Origin: Flavobacterium fragile | GTDB lineage: Bacteria > Bacteroidota > Bacteroidia > Flavobacteriales > Flavobacteriaceae | Assembly (NCBI RefSeq): GCF_023634865.1 | Contig: NZ_JAMLJN010000002.1 | Coordinates: 186,001 to 250,000, forward strand | DNA length: 64,000 bases | Direction: 5' to 3' | Part shown: one piece after another, positions 34,934-44,102 of the stretch | Position numbering within the stretch: position 1 is the stretch's first letter | How the letters are laid out: every line of letters starts with the position of its first letter | Program-made: the position numbers and the translations under genes | The notes under the pieces: model-generated | Databases searched by the model: none | What the model was told of the DNA's origin: nothing | What the model saw: the letters and a program-made list of their open reading frames with translations, nothing else

Positions 34934-35125
34934 CTATTCTTTTTCTTTAGTTTCTAACTCTTTTTTAGAATTTGTATTTGCAGTTTGGTCATCTTTAGCT
35001 GCATTTTTAAATTCTTTAATTCCCGATCCTAAACCTTTCATTAGTTCTGGAATTTTTTTACCACCAAACAACAGTAAAACTATTGCTAAAATGACTAATA
35101 TTTCTGTTAAACCTAATTTTCCCAT
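34934..35125 (-). CDS. tatA: Twin-arginine translocase subunit TatA/TatE
   Basis: A 63-residue protein with a short N-terminal membrane helix ([22 protein letters not shown]), the FGxKKxPEL hinge, an amphipathic helix ([12 protein letters not shown]) and a charged tail. It oligomerises to form the Tat pathway pore for folded proteins at the inner membrane. tatC is not in the window, which is common in this group. The promoter box TATCTTTG lies about 44 bases upstream. Confidence 0.95.
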   Translation of the reverse strand: MGKLGLTEILVILAIVLLLFGGKKIPELMKGLGSGIKEFKNAAKDDQTANTNSKKELETKEKE

Positions 35126-35168
35126 GATATCTGTGATTTTATAACTTTTGTTCTATTCTAGTACACCG

Positions 35169-35176
35169 CAAAGATA
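35169..35176 (-). promoter_or_regulatory. Putative -7 promoter box of tatA
   Basis: The minus strand reads TATCTTTG, 44 bases before the tatA ATG. Confidence 0.5.
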
Positions 35177-35249
35177 TAAAGAAAATGATAAATGATTATT
35201 TTTTAACGATTAATTATGCAAATCGAAATAAGAAACCCGTTGTATTTAG

Positions 35250-35257
35250 TATATTTG
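35250..35257 (+). promoter_or_regulatory. Putative -7 promoter box of the M23-like gene
   Basis: TATATTTG, 21 bases before the start codon; probably drives the block 35279-39336. Confidence 0.55.
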
Positions 35258-35278
35258 TGTAATTAATATGTTTAGAAA

Positions 35279-36151
35279 ATGGCTAATAAAAGGCTAAAAA
35301 GACAACTTTTATTAAGAAAATTATTCAATAAGAGACGTTTAGTTATTCTAAATGAAGATACATTTGAAGAAACTTTTTCATTAAAATTAAATTTGATGAA
35401 TGTCTTTGTTGTAGCAAGTGTAGGTGCCATTTTAATTATTTTTGTTACTACTTATATCATTGCATTTACTCCTTTACGCGAATATATTCCGGGTTACGCT
35501 TCTTCAAAATTGAAGCAAGAAGCCTTGGAAATGGCAATAAAATCTGACTCTTTGGAAAAATCAGTGAAGATTAATAATGCCTATATTGCTTCCATAAAAA
35601 AAGTACTTACTGGCGATTTAGAATATGCTAAGTTGAATAAAGATTCAATAAAAGCTTTAGATGCTGCTGAATTGGATTTATCAGAACTAGCTCCAACTGA
35701 AAAGGAGAAAGAACTTCGCGATCAAGTTATAAAAGAAGATAAATACAACGTGTTTGAATCTTCAAAACCTAAAGTAAGTTTTGTCTTGTTTCCTCCAGCA
35801 CAAGGAAGTATGTTACAAAAATATAATGCTGGAAATAAACATTTGGCCGTTACCATTGCACTTACGAATAACACACCGATAAAAGCCGTAGCAGCTGGAA
35901 CCATTATTTTTTCAGATTGGACACCAAGTTCAGGATATGTGGTGATTGTACGTCATAAAGACGACATTTTATCGGTTTATAAAAATGCGGCTTCGGTAAC
36001 TAAAAGACAAGGAAATACAGTGAAATCAGGTGAAGTTATTGCCCTCGCTGGAAATGCAAATACGATTCAAAATTCGGGTGCGACACTACATTTCGAATTA
36101 TGGAAAGACGGATTCCCAATTGATCCAACTCAATTTATCAATTTCAATTAA
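35279..36151 (+). CDS. M23/LytM-domain protein, probably catalytically inactive
   Basis: A 290-residue protein with a basic N-terminus, one membrane helix (about 42-62), a helical linker and a C-terminal LytM fold (about 175-288). The zinc and catalytic positions are largely lost. H188 is present, but the partner Asp of HxxxD is Thr192. The HxH motif reads T269-L-H271. The usual Y-x-H is Y234-K-N236. It may be a non-enzymatic regulator of amidases, as degenerate LytM proteins such as EnvC are, but that is inference. The GH3-family gene starts 1 base after its stop. Confidence 0.85.
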   Translation: MANKRLKRQLLLRKLFNKRRLVILNEDTFEETFSLKLNLMNVFVVASVGAILIIFVTTYIIAFTPLREYIPGYASSKLKQEALEMAIKSDSLEKSVKINNAYIASIKKVLTGDLEYAKLNKDSIKALDAAELDLSELAPTEKEKELRDQVIKEDKYNVFESSKPKVSFVLFPPAQGSMLQKYNAGNKHLAVTIALTNNTPIKAVAAGTIIFSDWTPSSGYVVIVRHKDDILSVYKNAASVTKRQGNTVKSGEVIALAGNANTIQNSGATLHFELWKDGFPIDPTQFINFN

Positions 36152-36152
36152 C

Positions 36153-37643
36153 ATGTCACTAAAAGCTTTTGCAGCCCAATTATTTGCTAAAAGAATTCAT
36201 ACCAAAACTCAAAAATGGGCCAGTAATCCTATTGAAACCCAACAAAAAGTGTTTCAAGAATTAATCAAAGAAGCAACTCAGACGCAATTTGGAAAAGACC
36301 ACGATTTTGGTTCGATAAAGAGCCATTCCGATTTTGTTCAAAAAGTACCCGTTCGCGATTACGAAGCTTTGAAGCAGTATGTTGATAAAGTCGTAAAAGG
36401 CGAAGAAAATGTGCTTTGGAAAGGAAAACCGCTTTATTTCGCTAAAACTTCAGGAACTACTTCGGGTGCCAAATATATTCCACTCACTAAAGAATCAATG
36501 CCGTTTCATATTCAAGCTGCTCGAAATGCGATTTTGAGTTATATTCATGAAACTGGAAAAGCCGATTTTGTATCCGGAAAAATGATTTTCTTGCAAGGAA
36601 GTCCTATTTTAGAAGAGAAAAACGGAATCAAACTCGGAAGATTATCTGGAATTGTAGCGCATTTTGTTCCGAAATATTTACAAAAAAACCGCATGCCAAG
36701 TTGGGAAACCAATTGTATTGAAGATTGGGAAACCAAAGTCAATGCCATAGTAGATGAAACTTTCAAGGAAAATATGACGGTGATTTCTGGAATTCCGTCT
36801 TGGGTGCAAATGTATTTTGAAAAGTTGAAGGAAAAAGCAAATAAACCTGTGGGCGAAATCTTTAAAAACTTCAATTTGTTTATTTACGGAGGAGTAAATT
36901 ACGAACCTTATAGAGCGAAATTCGAAAATTTAATTGGAAGAAAAGTTGATTCGATAGAATTGTTTCCAGCTTCTGAAGGTTTTTTTGCTTATCAAGATTC
37001 GCAGAAGGAAAAAGGCATGTTACTACTATTGAATTCCGGAATTTTCTACGAATTCATTAAAGCCGATGAATTTTTCACCGAGAACCCAAAGCGTTATACA
37101 ATAGGTGAAGTGGAATTAGGTGTCAATTACGTTTTAATCATTTCCACTAATGCCGGACTTTGGGCTTATAATATTGGCGATACGATTCAGTTTACGAGTT
37201 TAAAACCGTATCGAGTTATCGTTTCAGGAAGAATCAAGCATTATATCTCTGCTTTTGGGGAACACGTTATCGGAAAAGAAGTGGAATCTGCACTAAAAGA
37301 GGCGATGGAAGGTACAGATATTTGTGTAAACGAATTCACAGTTGCGCCACAAATTACACCAACCGAAGGTTTACCGTATCATGAATGGTTTATCGAATTT
37401 GAAAATGAACCAACCAATTTAGAAGATTTTGCTTTAAAAATAGACGCTGCTATGCGCAAACAAAACGTATATTATGACGATTTGATTGTTGGGAATGTGT
37501 TGCGAACATTAGTTATCACAAAAGTTCCAAAAAACGGTTTCCAAGAGTATATGAAATCGATAGGCAAATTAGGAGGACAAAATAAATTACCAAGATTAAG
37601 TAACGATAGAAAGATTGCTCAGTTTTTTGAGACAAAAGAATAA
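36153..37643 (+). CDS. GH3 family acyl-adenylating protein
   Basis: A 496-residue member of the GH3 auxin-responsive family, ANL-like enzymes that form acyl-adenylates and conjugate them to amines. Motifs: FAKTSGTTSGAKYIPLT as the ATP-phosphate loop (about 94-110), YGGVNYEPYRAK, ELFPASEGFFAYQ, and the hinge YRVIVSGRIKHYISAFGEHVIGKEVESAL. The substrate in bacteria is unknown. I start it at ATG 36153 (MSLKAFAAQLFAK), immediately after the M23-like stop, because the longer frame would overlap that gene by 122 bases. Confidence 0.9.
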   Translation: MSLKAFAAQLFAKRIHTKTQKWASNPIETQQKVFQELIKEATQTQFGKDHDFGSIKSHSDFVQKVPVRDYEALKQYVDKVVKGEENVLWKGKPLYFAKTSGTTSGAKYIPLTKESMPFHIQAARNAILSYIHETGKADFVSGKMIFLQGSPILEEKNGIKLGRLSGIVAHFVPKYLQKNRMPSWETNCIEDWETKVNAIVDETFKENMTVISGIPSWVQMYFEKLKEKANKPVGEIFKNFNLFIYGGVNYEPYRAKFENLIGRKVDSIELFPASEGFFAYQDSQKEKGMLLLLNSGIFYEFIKADEFFTENPKRYTIGEVELGVNYVLIISTNAGLWAYNIGDTIQFTSLKPYRVIVSGRIKHYISAFGEHVIGKEVESALKEAMEGTDICVNEFTVAPQITPTEGLPYHEWFIEFENEPTNLEDFALKIDAAMRKQNVYYDDLIVGNVLRTLVITKVPKNGFQEYMKSIGKLGGQNKLPRLSNDRKIAQFFETKE

Positions 37644-37645
37644 AG

Positions 37646-38524
37646 ATGAAAGATAAAAGACTGATTTGGTTTTTTCTTATCGTTTCCCAATTTGTGTTTT
37701 CACAAATCCGTGGCGTGGTCAAAGACAGTATTTCTGGCGAACCGATTCCGTATGTAAATATTTGGGTAGAGAATGAAACTGTTGGAACTACTTCGGAAAC
37801 AAACGGCAGTTTTTCATTGGATATAAAAGACGAAAAGTTGTTAGTTTTTTCGGCATTGGGTTATGAAACAAAAAAAATATCATCAAAAAGCGAGATCATT
37901 TTATTAAAACCAAAAGTTTTTGAGTTGAAAGAAGTGATGGTTTTAAATCAAAAAAAAACTAAAGAATTAGAAATTGGTGATGCTGATAAAGTTCATATAA
38001 GTCAATTATCGGGAAATAAACCATGGATTTATGCTAAGTTATTCAATTATGACGATAAGTATAAGGAAACTCCATTTGTTAAGAAAATTGTTTTTTACTC
38101 AAATAGCGATATTAAAGGCGCAAAGATTAAAATAAGAATTTTTGGTTTTAATGATTCAATTCCATCCGAAGATTTAATAAATGAAGACATAATTGTTACG
38201 GTAAAAGGAGGAATGAAAAAAAACACCATAGATGTTTCTCACTATAACATTGAATTTCCAAAAAGTGGCTTGGTAATTGGCTTGGAATGGTTAATTATTG
38301 AAGAGAATAAATATTTCTTTACTTATAAAGACACAAAAACAAAACAAAAAGTAAGTTTAGAAAACTACGCACCATCATTAGTAATCAATCATTCACCTGA
38401 TGAAATTTCATTTACTTATTCAAAAGGGAAATGGTATAAGCATAAAAGACATTCTTCTAATTTCAAAAAAGAATGGAATAATAAAGTTAACACACCTGCA
38501 ATAAACCTTATACTAACAAATTAA
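37646..38524 (+). CDS. Carboxypeptidase-like regulatory domain protein, copy A
   Basis: A 292-residue secreted protein. Signal peptide to about residue 19 (VSQFVFSQ), then a CarboxypepD_reg-like beta-sandwich at about 20-90 (IRGVVKDSISGEPIPYVNIW, TVGTTSETNGSFSL). A roughly 200-residue C-terminal region of unknown type follows. It has no TonB plug or barrel, so it is not a SusC-like receptor. It starts 2 bases after the GH3-family stop. Its stop overlaps the start of its paralogue by one base, so the two are cotranslated. Confidence 0.85.
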   Translation: MKDKRLIWFFLIVSQFVFSQIRGVVKDSISGEPIPYVNIWVENETVGTTSETNGSFSLDIKDEKLLVFSALGYETKKISSKSEIILLKPKVFELKEVMVLNQKKTKELEIGDADKVHISQLSGNKPWIYAKLFNYDDKYKETPFVKKIVFYSNSDIKGAKIKIRIFGFNDSIPSEDLINEDIIVTVKGGMKKNTIDVSHYNIEFPKSGLVIGLEWLIIEENKYFFTYKDTKTKQKVSLENYAPSLVINHSPDEISFTYSKGKWYKHKRHSSNFKKEWNNKVNTPAINLILTN

Positions 38525-39336
38525 TGAAAACCTTATTTTTCTTTTTTATCTCATTTTCCCTTTCCGCACAAATCCGTGGCGTCGTCAAAGACAGTATTTC
38601 AGGCGAACCGATTCCTTTTGTGAATATTTGGGTGGAGAATGAAACTGTTGGAACTACTTCGGAAGCGGATGGCACGTTTTTTTTAGAAGCTTCAAAACAA
38701 AAAAGCATTGTGATTTCGGTTTTAGGGTACGAAAGAAAAACCTTGAAAGGAAGTGAAATTTCGGAAGTGTTTTTAAAACCTACCACTTACAATTTAAGAG
38801 AAGTGGTGATTTTAAATAAAAAGCAATCCAAGCAAATTGAAATTGGCGACATCAAGAACGCTATTTTTCAATCGTTTGATAACGGACCAAAAATCGAAGC
38901 GAAGTTTTTTCCTTATCAAGCTTCGTACAGTAAAACAAAGTTTATAAAAGAAGTTACTATTTTTACTGATAGTCGAATAGATGATGCGACAATAAAACTT
39001 CACTTTTATAGTGTAGATGAAAACGGATTTCCGGGCGAAGAATTGTTAACTAAAGATTACATTGTTACCTTGAAAAAAGGGGTTATCAAACATCGTTTTA
39101 ATATTTCGCAATTTGATTTGGTTTTCCCAGAAAAAGGAATGTTTGTGGCGTATGAAAAGCTGTTAATTGAAAGTAATAAAACCGGTACCAAATACCAACC
39201 TTATGTATTGTATAATTATGTAGATAGAGACTTTTTTTACACGTATGCGTATGGAAAATGGAGTAAGCAAGCAGGAAATAATTCAGAGAAAATAAGTGTA
39301 AATGAGCCTTCAATAAACCTGATTTTATCGAACTAA
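38524..39336 (+). CDS. Carboxypeptidase-like regulatory domain protein, copy B
   Basis: A 270-residue paralogue of the preceding gene with the same layout: signal peptide to about residue 16 (SLSAQ), regulatory beta-sandwich at about 17-85, C-terminal domain ending NEPSINLILSN (copy A ends NTPAINLILTN). DNA of the first about 98 bases after the signal peptide differs from copy A at only about six positions, but the C-terminal halves are clearly diverged. The likely site is periplasm or outer surface, with function unknown. Confidence 0.85.
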   Translation: MKTLFFFFISFSLSAQIRGVVKDSISGEPIPFVNIWVENETVGTTSEADGTFFLEASKQKSIVISVLGYERKTLKGSEISEVFLKPTTYNLREVVILNKKQSKQIEIGDIKNAIFQSFDNGPKIEAKFFPYQASYSKTKFIKEVTIFTDSRIDDATIKLHFYSVDENGFPGEELLTKDYIVTLKKGVIKHRFNISQFDLVFPEKGMFVAYEKLLIESNKTGTKYQPYVLYNYVDRDFFYTYAYGKWSKQAGNNSEKISVNEPSINLILSN

Positions 39337-39348
39337 AATAAAAAACAC

Positions 39349-39356
39349 TACATTTG
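39349..39356 (+). promoter_or_regulatory. Putative -7 promoter box of the DUF6909 gene
   Basis: TACATTTG, 23 bases before ATG 39380. Confidence 0.5.
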
Positions 39357-39379
39357 TAGGTTAGAAAATATAAAAATTA

Positions 39380-41071
39380 ATGAAAGACATTAAAAACATT
39401 TCGCGCTCAAGAGCGCAAGAGTCGTCAGCAGCTATTGAACGACTGTACATTACCATGAGACATTTATTTAACAGAGGTTTTTATAAGCCAATGGGTGTTT
39501 CAGGAGAAACATTGAGAGAAGCTTTATTATCGCTTCGACCAGAAATTTACGGTTCTATTGCCGAAGAAAAAGTAGAATTAAACGGACTTTTATACGTAAT
39601 TGAACGTTTACCTATTGGAATCGAAGAATGCCGTTACATCAATTTAACTTCAGATGAAGGCTATTCGAATTCGCATTTTAAAGCGATTGTACCACCAAAA
39701 AGAAGAAGAAACTGTTACCGTATCGACGACGAACAAATGAATGTGGAAATCACACGTGGACGTTCCGATATTTATGATATTTTGACGCATTTAACGTTTA
39801 TCTTTATCGAATCGCATAAGATTAAAGACAGAGTTTTAATTGATGATGAAGGTGCAGTTTCTCGCGATTGGCAAAAATTAGAATTAGCTGTAAAACAAAC
39901 TAAAAAGTTGAGTTTAATTGATCGCGAAAAAGCAATTTCTCATGCAGCTAATGTTTTAGGAAGAACTTTTGCGGAAGTTCAAGATATTTATGATGACTTC
40001 GCTACAGCTGATGCCCCAGATCGTTTCTTACATGTGATTTATTGGTTAGGAAAATTAGCCATAGAAGAAGTGGTGGACAATAATAAGAGAACGATTACAT
40101 TCAGTCCAATTTTGAGAGAACGACTTGGACACCATATTTATGGCGATATTTGGGCTACAACTATTAAAGAAGTTTTACTAGAAAACGATTTAATTGAAAG
40201 ACCAATTCACATTATTAGTGCGAATATGCACAGTGTGATGAATTCACTTTTTGCAGAACCTGTATTGGGAAAAAAATACAAAAACACACCTGAATTTCAA
40301 ATATTTGAGGATTTAAGTAGTTCGGCAAACAAAGAGTTACGCAAGAAAGTAGAAGAATTTGCGTTAACTCAAGGAATGATTTCATTACCCGATACATCAG
40401 GAACGAATATCGACGTTCAAATTTTTGATACCGCTAAAATTGATTTCAAGAAAACCATTTTTGCTGATGCTAAATTAGCTAAGGAAAAACCGGTTATTAT
40501 TGTGATGGATTATGCTTTTGGTGAGCAAGCTTTTGAAACGATTGATGAGCTATTGAAGCCTTACAAAGTTGAAAAGAAAAACAAGATTTTCTTGAATGTA
40601 GAATCGGTTTCAATTATGGGTAAAGCGGGTATTTTAGAAGGAGGAAAAGGCGATATTATGATTCCGTGCGCTCACGTAAATGAAGGTACCGCTGATAATT
40701 ATCCATTTGAAAACGAGTTAACTAAGGAAATGTTTGAAGGAAATGGAATTCCGGTTTTTGCTGGGCCAATGATTACGGTCTTAGGGACATCGTTACAAAA
40801 CAGAGATTTATTGAAGTTTTTCCATGAGTCCACTTGGCAAGCAATTGGTTTAGAAATGGAAGGTGCTTACTATCAAAAAGCAATTCAATCGGCTTCTAAG
40901 ATTAGAAAAAGTATTAATCCTAATGTAAAAGTTAGATATGCCTATTATGCTTCTGATAACCCTTTAGAAACAGGAAGCACATTAGCATCAGGAGGTTTAG
41001 GAACCACTGGAGTAAAACCAACGTATTTAATTACAATTAAAATATTAGAACAAATCTTTAACGTAAAATAA
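39380..41071 (+). CDS. DUF6909 family protein with nucleoside-phosphorylase-like C-terminal half
   Basis: A 563-residue protein conserved in Bacteroidota. I recall it as DUF6909, and older annotations sometimes call it AMP nucleosidase. The N-terminal half is helical (SRAQESSAAIERLYITMRHLFNRGFYKPMG) with a basic patch PPKRRRNCYR. From about residue 375 it has alternating strands and helices with GPMITVLGTS and GLEMEGAYY, like the substrate-binding MEGA motif of purine nucleoside phosphorylase/nucleosidase enzymes. This suggests a nucleotide-cleaving role, unproven. The Wzz-like gene follows 6 bases later. Confidence 0.7.
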   Translation: MKDIKNISRSRAQESSAAIERLYITMRHLFNRGFYKPMGVSGETLREALLSLRPEIYGSIAEEKVELNGLLYVIERLPIGIEECRYINLTSDEGYSNSHFKAIVPPKRRRNCYRIDDEQMNVEITRGRSDIYDILTHLTFIFIESHKIKDRVLIDDEGAVSRDWQKLELAVKQTKKLSLIDREKAISHAANVLGRTFAEVQDIYDDFATADAPDRFLHVIYWLGKLAIEEVVDNNKRTITFSPILRERLGHHIYGDIWATTIKEVLLENDLIERPIHIISANMHSVMNSLFAEPVLGKKYKNTPEFQIFEDLSSSANKELRKKVEEFALTQGMISLPDTSGTNIDVQIFDTAKIDFKKTIFADAKLAKEKPVIIVMDYAFGEQAFETIDELLKPYKVEKKNKIFLNVESVSIMGKAGILEGGKGDIMIPCAHVNEGTADNYPFENELTKEMFEGNGIPVFAGPMITVLGTSLQNRDLLKFFHESTWQAIGLEMEGAYYQKAIQSASKIRKSINPNVKVRYAYYASDNPLETGSTLASGGLGTTGVKPTYLITIKILEQIFNVK

Positions 41072-41077
41072 GTTTAA

Positions 41078-42076
41078 ATGAGTACAAATTCTCAAGATCA
41101 AGAGATTGATTTAGGTCAGGTTTTTTCAAAAATTGGAGGTTTTTTTTCAACAATATTTGATACTTTTTTTGATTTCATTTTCTTCCTAAAAAAGAAGAGT
41201 TTGTTTATTGGAATTTTATTAATTTTTGGTTTTATATTCGGTTATTATCTAGATAAAAAATCTAAAACATATAATCACGAAATTATTGTGTCTCCTAATT
41301 TTGGAAGTGTAGATTATTTGTATTCAAAAATTGAATTAATAAAATCCAAAATAAAAGAAGACGATAAAAAATTTATCAAAACAATTGGAATTAATAATTC
41401 AAACAAAATTATCAACATAGAAGTTGAGCCCATTATCGATATTTATACATTGGTAAATTCTAATACGATAATTGATGGAAGTACAAAAAACTCTCAGAAT
41501 TTTGAATTAATTAAATTAATGTCTGAAAATGAAGATATTAATAAAATTATTAAAGACGAAAAAACAAGTAAGAATTATCCACATCATAAAATATTAATTA
41601 CAACTAATAATAAAATAGAAAATGATGAGGTGGTCAAGCAAATTTTAAAATATTTAAATACAGATGAATACTTAAACAAGTTATTGACTATTACTAAAGA
41701 AAATACTCTTATTAAAATTAAGAAAAATGAAGAACAAATTTTCCAGATAGATAAATTGATAAATCAAATATCTGTTAATCTTTCAAAAGAAAAAAACACT
41801 TCAAATTTGGTTTATAATAATGAAAATAGCGAAATTAATGACTTGTTTTCTTTGAAAAATTCATTGATAAATGAAATTGCGGCACAAAAAATAAATTTAG
41901 AAAATATTAAATTTTGTATAAAGGATATAAGCATAATTACTAATTTAATTAAATCTGAAGGCTTAAATAATAAAATGAAATTTGTTCTTCCTCTTTTTTT
42001 AATTTTTGTTTATTTATTATTTTTCGGATTTATATCACTTTATAAAAAACAATTACTTAAAAGAGAACAACAATAA
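41078..42076 (+). CDS. Wzz-like polysaccharide chain-length regulator
   Basis: A 332-residue inner-membrane protein with a helix at about 41-58, a mostly helical Lys/Asn/Glu-rich periplasmic domain (about 60-300) and a second helix at about 302-322. Two terminal helices enclosing a helical domain define polysaccharide co-polymerases of the Wzz type. There is no cytoplasmic BY-kinase domain, so it is PCP1-like. It sets modal O-antigen length by family analogy. Its stop codon overlaps the rfbB start (TAATGA), placing it first in the polysaccharide operon. The sequence is markedly AT-rich. Confidence 0.75.
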   Translation: MSTNSQDQEIDLGQVFSKIGGFFSTIFDTFFDFIFFLKKKSLFIGILLIFGFIFGYYLDKKSKTYNHEIIVSPNFGSVDYLYSKIELIKSKIKEDDKKFIKTIGINNSNKIINIEVEPIIDIYTLVNSNTIIDGSTKNSQNFELIKLMSENEDINKIIKDEKTSKNYPHHKILITTNNKIENDEVVKQILKYLNTDEYLNKLLTITKENTLIKIKKNEEQIFQIDKLINQISVNLSKEKNTSNLVYNNENSEINDLFSLKNSLINEIAAQKINLENIKFCIKDISIITNLIKSEGLNNKMKFVLPLFLIFVYLLFFGFISLYKKQLLKREQQ

Positions 42077-43092
42077 TGAAACATATTTTAGTAACAGGCG
42101 GTGCTGGTTTTATAGGCGCTAATTTTGTTCCTTATTTTTTAGAAAATAATTCTGATTATCATCTGGTAAATTTAGATTTACTTACTTATGCGGGAAATCT
42201 GGATAATGTTAAAGAAGTAGCTAATCATTCGAGATATACATTTGTTCAAGGCGATATTTGCGATAGAAATTTTGTTGAGGAATTGTTCCAAAAATATCAA
42301 TTTCACGATGTCATTCACTTTGCTGCAGAAAGTCATGTAGATAACTCAATTTCGGGTCCGGAAGCATTTATTAAAACTAATGTTTTAGGAACGTTTAATC
42401 TTTTAGACACTGCACGAAAACTTTGGATGTCGGCACCAAATCAATATAATGTAGCATTTGAAAATTCTCGTTTTCATCATGTTTCTACCGATGAGGTTTA
42501 TGGAACTTTAGGAGAAACGGGATTATTTGAAGAAACGACTCCGTATGCTCCAAATAGTCCTTATTCTGCCTCAAAAGCAGGTTCTGATATGATTGTAAGA
42601 AGTTATTTTCATACGTACGGAATGAATGTGGTGACTACCAACTGTTCAAATAACTACGGACCAAAACAACATGACGAAAAACTAATTCCAACCATCATAC
42701 GTAAAGCCATCTCAGGAGAGAATATTCCGATTTATGGTGATGGAAAAAACGTTCGTGATTGGTTGTATGTGTTAGACCACTGTAAAGGAATTGAATTGGC
42801 TTTCAAAAAAGGAAAACCCGGAGAAACCTATAATATTGGAGGTAGAAACGAACGCAATAATTTATACATTGTAGATAAAGTTTGTGCTATTTTAGACGAA
42901 ATGCAACCAAAAGCATCCGGAAGTTATAAAGAACAAATTACTTTCGTAAAAGACAGACCAGGACACGATTTACGATATGCCATCGATGCAACAAAAATCG
43001 AAACTGAATTAGGTTGGAAAGCAGACGAAAACTTTGAATCTGGAATTGTAAAAACGGTTGGCTGGTATTTAGAGAAGTATCAAAATCAATAA
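42076..43092 (+). CDS. rfbB: dTDP-glucose 4,6-dehydratase
   Basis: A 338-residue extended SDR enzyme that converts dTDP-glucose to dTDP-4-keto-6-deoxyglucose, the second step of dTDP-L-rhamnose synthesis. The NAD-binding ILVTGGAGFIGANFV is at the N-terminus, HFAAESHVDNSI is the RfbB signature, HHVSTDEVYG carries the catalytic Thr-Asp-Glu, and SPYSASKAGSD holds Tyr-x3-Lys. It is part of the rfbB-A-C-D set. Confidence 0.97.
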   Translation: MKHILVTGGAGFIGANFVPYFLENNSDYHLVNLDLLTYAGNLDNVKEVANHSRYTFVQGDICDRNFVEELFQKYQFHDVIHFAAESHVDNSISGPEAFIKTNVLGTFNLLDTARKLWMSAPNQYNVAFENSRFHHVSTDEVYGTLGETGLFEETTPYAPNSPYSASKAGSDMIVRSYFHTYGMNVVTTNCSNNYGPKQHDEKLIPTIIRKAISGENIPIYGDGKNVRDWLYVLDHCKGIELAFKKGKPGETYNIGGRNERNNLYIVDKVCAILDEMQPKASGSYKEQITFVKDRPGHDLRYAIDATKIETELGWKADENFESGIVKTVGWYLEKYQNQ

Positions 43093-43164
43093 ACAAAACA
43101 TTGGGTTTATATGAGATATGTACGGGATATCTATTAAGTATTTACCTATAAATTTGGAATCGAA

Positions 43165-44022
43165 ATGAAAGGAATTATATTAGCAGGAGGTTCAGGTACG
43201 CGTTTACACCCCTTAACATTGGCGGTGAGTAAGCAATTGATGCCTATTTATGATAAACCTATGATTTACTATCCGTTGTCAACTTTGATGTGGGCTGGAA
43301 TTCGTGAGATTTTAATCATTTCAACACCACATGATTTACCTTTATTTCGTCAATTATTAGGCGATGGAAGTAAATTAGGTTGTCGATTTGAGTACGCAGT
43401 TCAAGAACATCCAAACGGATTAGCTGAAGCATTTATTATAGGCAAAGAATTTGTTGGAAAAAATAAAGTAGCCCTAATTTTAGGTGATAATATCTTTTAC
43501 GGAACTGGTTTAGCGGAATTACTTCAAGCTAATAATAATCCAGACGGCGGTATTATTTATGCGTATCATGTGCATGATCCTGAACGTTATGGCGTGGTGG
43601 ATTTTGATAAAGATGGTAAAGTGCTGTCAATTGAAGAAAAACCAGCTCAACCCAAATCTAACTATGCCGTTCCGGGTATTTATTTTTATGATAACGATGT
43701 TTTAGATATTGCAGCTAATATTAAACCAAGTCACCGAGGCGAATTAGAAATCACGGATGTTAATAAAGAATATTTGAATCGCGGTAAGTTACAAGTTAGT
43801 ATTTTAGATAGAGGAACCGCTTGGTTAGATACCGGAACTTTTCAATCTTTAATGCAAGCAGGACAATTTGTTGAAGTTATTGAAGAACGTCAAGGATTGA
43901 AAATTGGCGCCATTGAAGAAGCAGCATACAAAATGGGCTTTATCGACGCGAATCAGTTAAGAGCATTAGCCGAACCTTTGTTAAAAAGTGGATACGGAAA
44001 ACACTTAATCAGCCTAATTTAA
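43165..44022 (+). CDS. rfbA: Glucose-1-phosphate thymidylyltransferase
   Basis: A 285-residue nucleotidyltransferase that makes dTDP-glucose from dTTP and glucose 1-phosphate, the first step to dTDP-L-rhamnose. The [13 protein letters not shown] nucleotide loop is at residues 6-18, [13 protein letters not shown] follows, LGDNIFYG carries the metal-binding Asp, and [15 protein letters not shown] and AWLDTGT are family motifs. Length is standard for RmlA. It is separated from rfbB by 72 bases with no obvious feature. Confidence 0.97.
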   Translation: MKGIILAGGSGTRLHPLTLAVSKQLMPIYDKPMIYYPLSTLMWAGIREILIISTPHDLPLFRQLLGDGSKLGCRFEYAVQEHPNGLAEAFIIGKEFVGKNKVALILGDNIFYGTGLAELLQANNNPDGGIIYAYHVHDPERYGVVDFDKDGKVLSIEEKPAQPKSNYAVPGIYFYDNDVLDIAANIKPSHRGELEITDVNKEYLNRGKLQVSILDRGTAWLDTGTFQSLMQAGQFVEVIEERQGLKIGAIEEAAYKMGFIDANQLRALAEPLLKSGYGKHLISLI

Positions 44023-44102
44023 TTAGCCAATATACCAATATTCAATAAGCTGATGATGGTAATTGGCTCATTGATATATCGTCTCATTGACACATTATTT
44101 TT

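Noticed and set aside
36030-36152. Longer N-terminus for the GH3-family protein
   Set aside because: It would overlap the M23-like gene by over 120 bases in another frame. The natural start MSLKAFAAQ follows that stop by one base.
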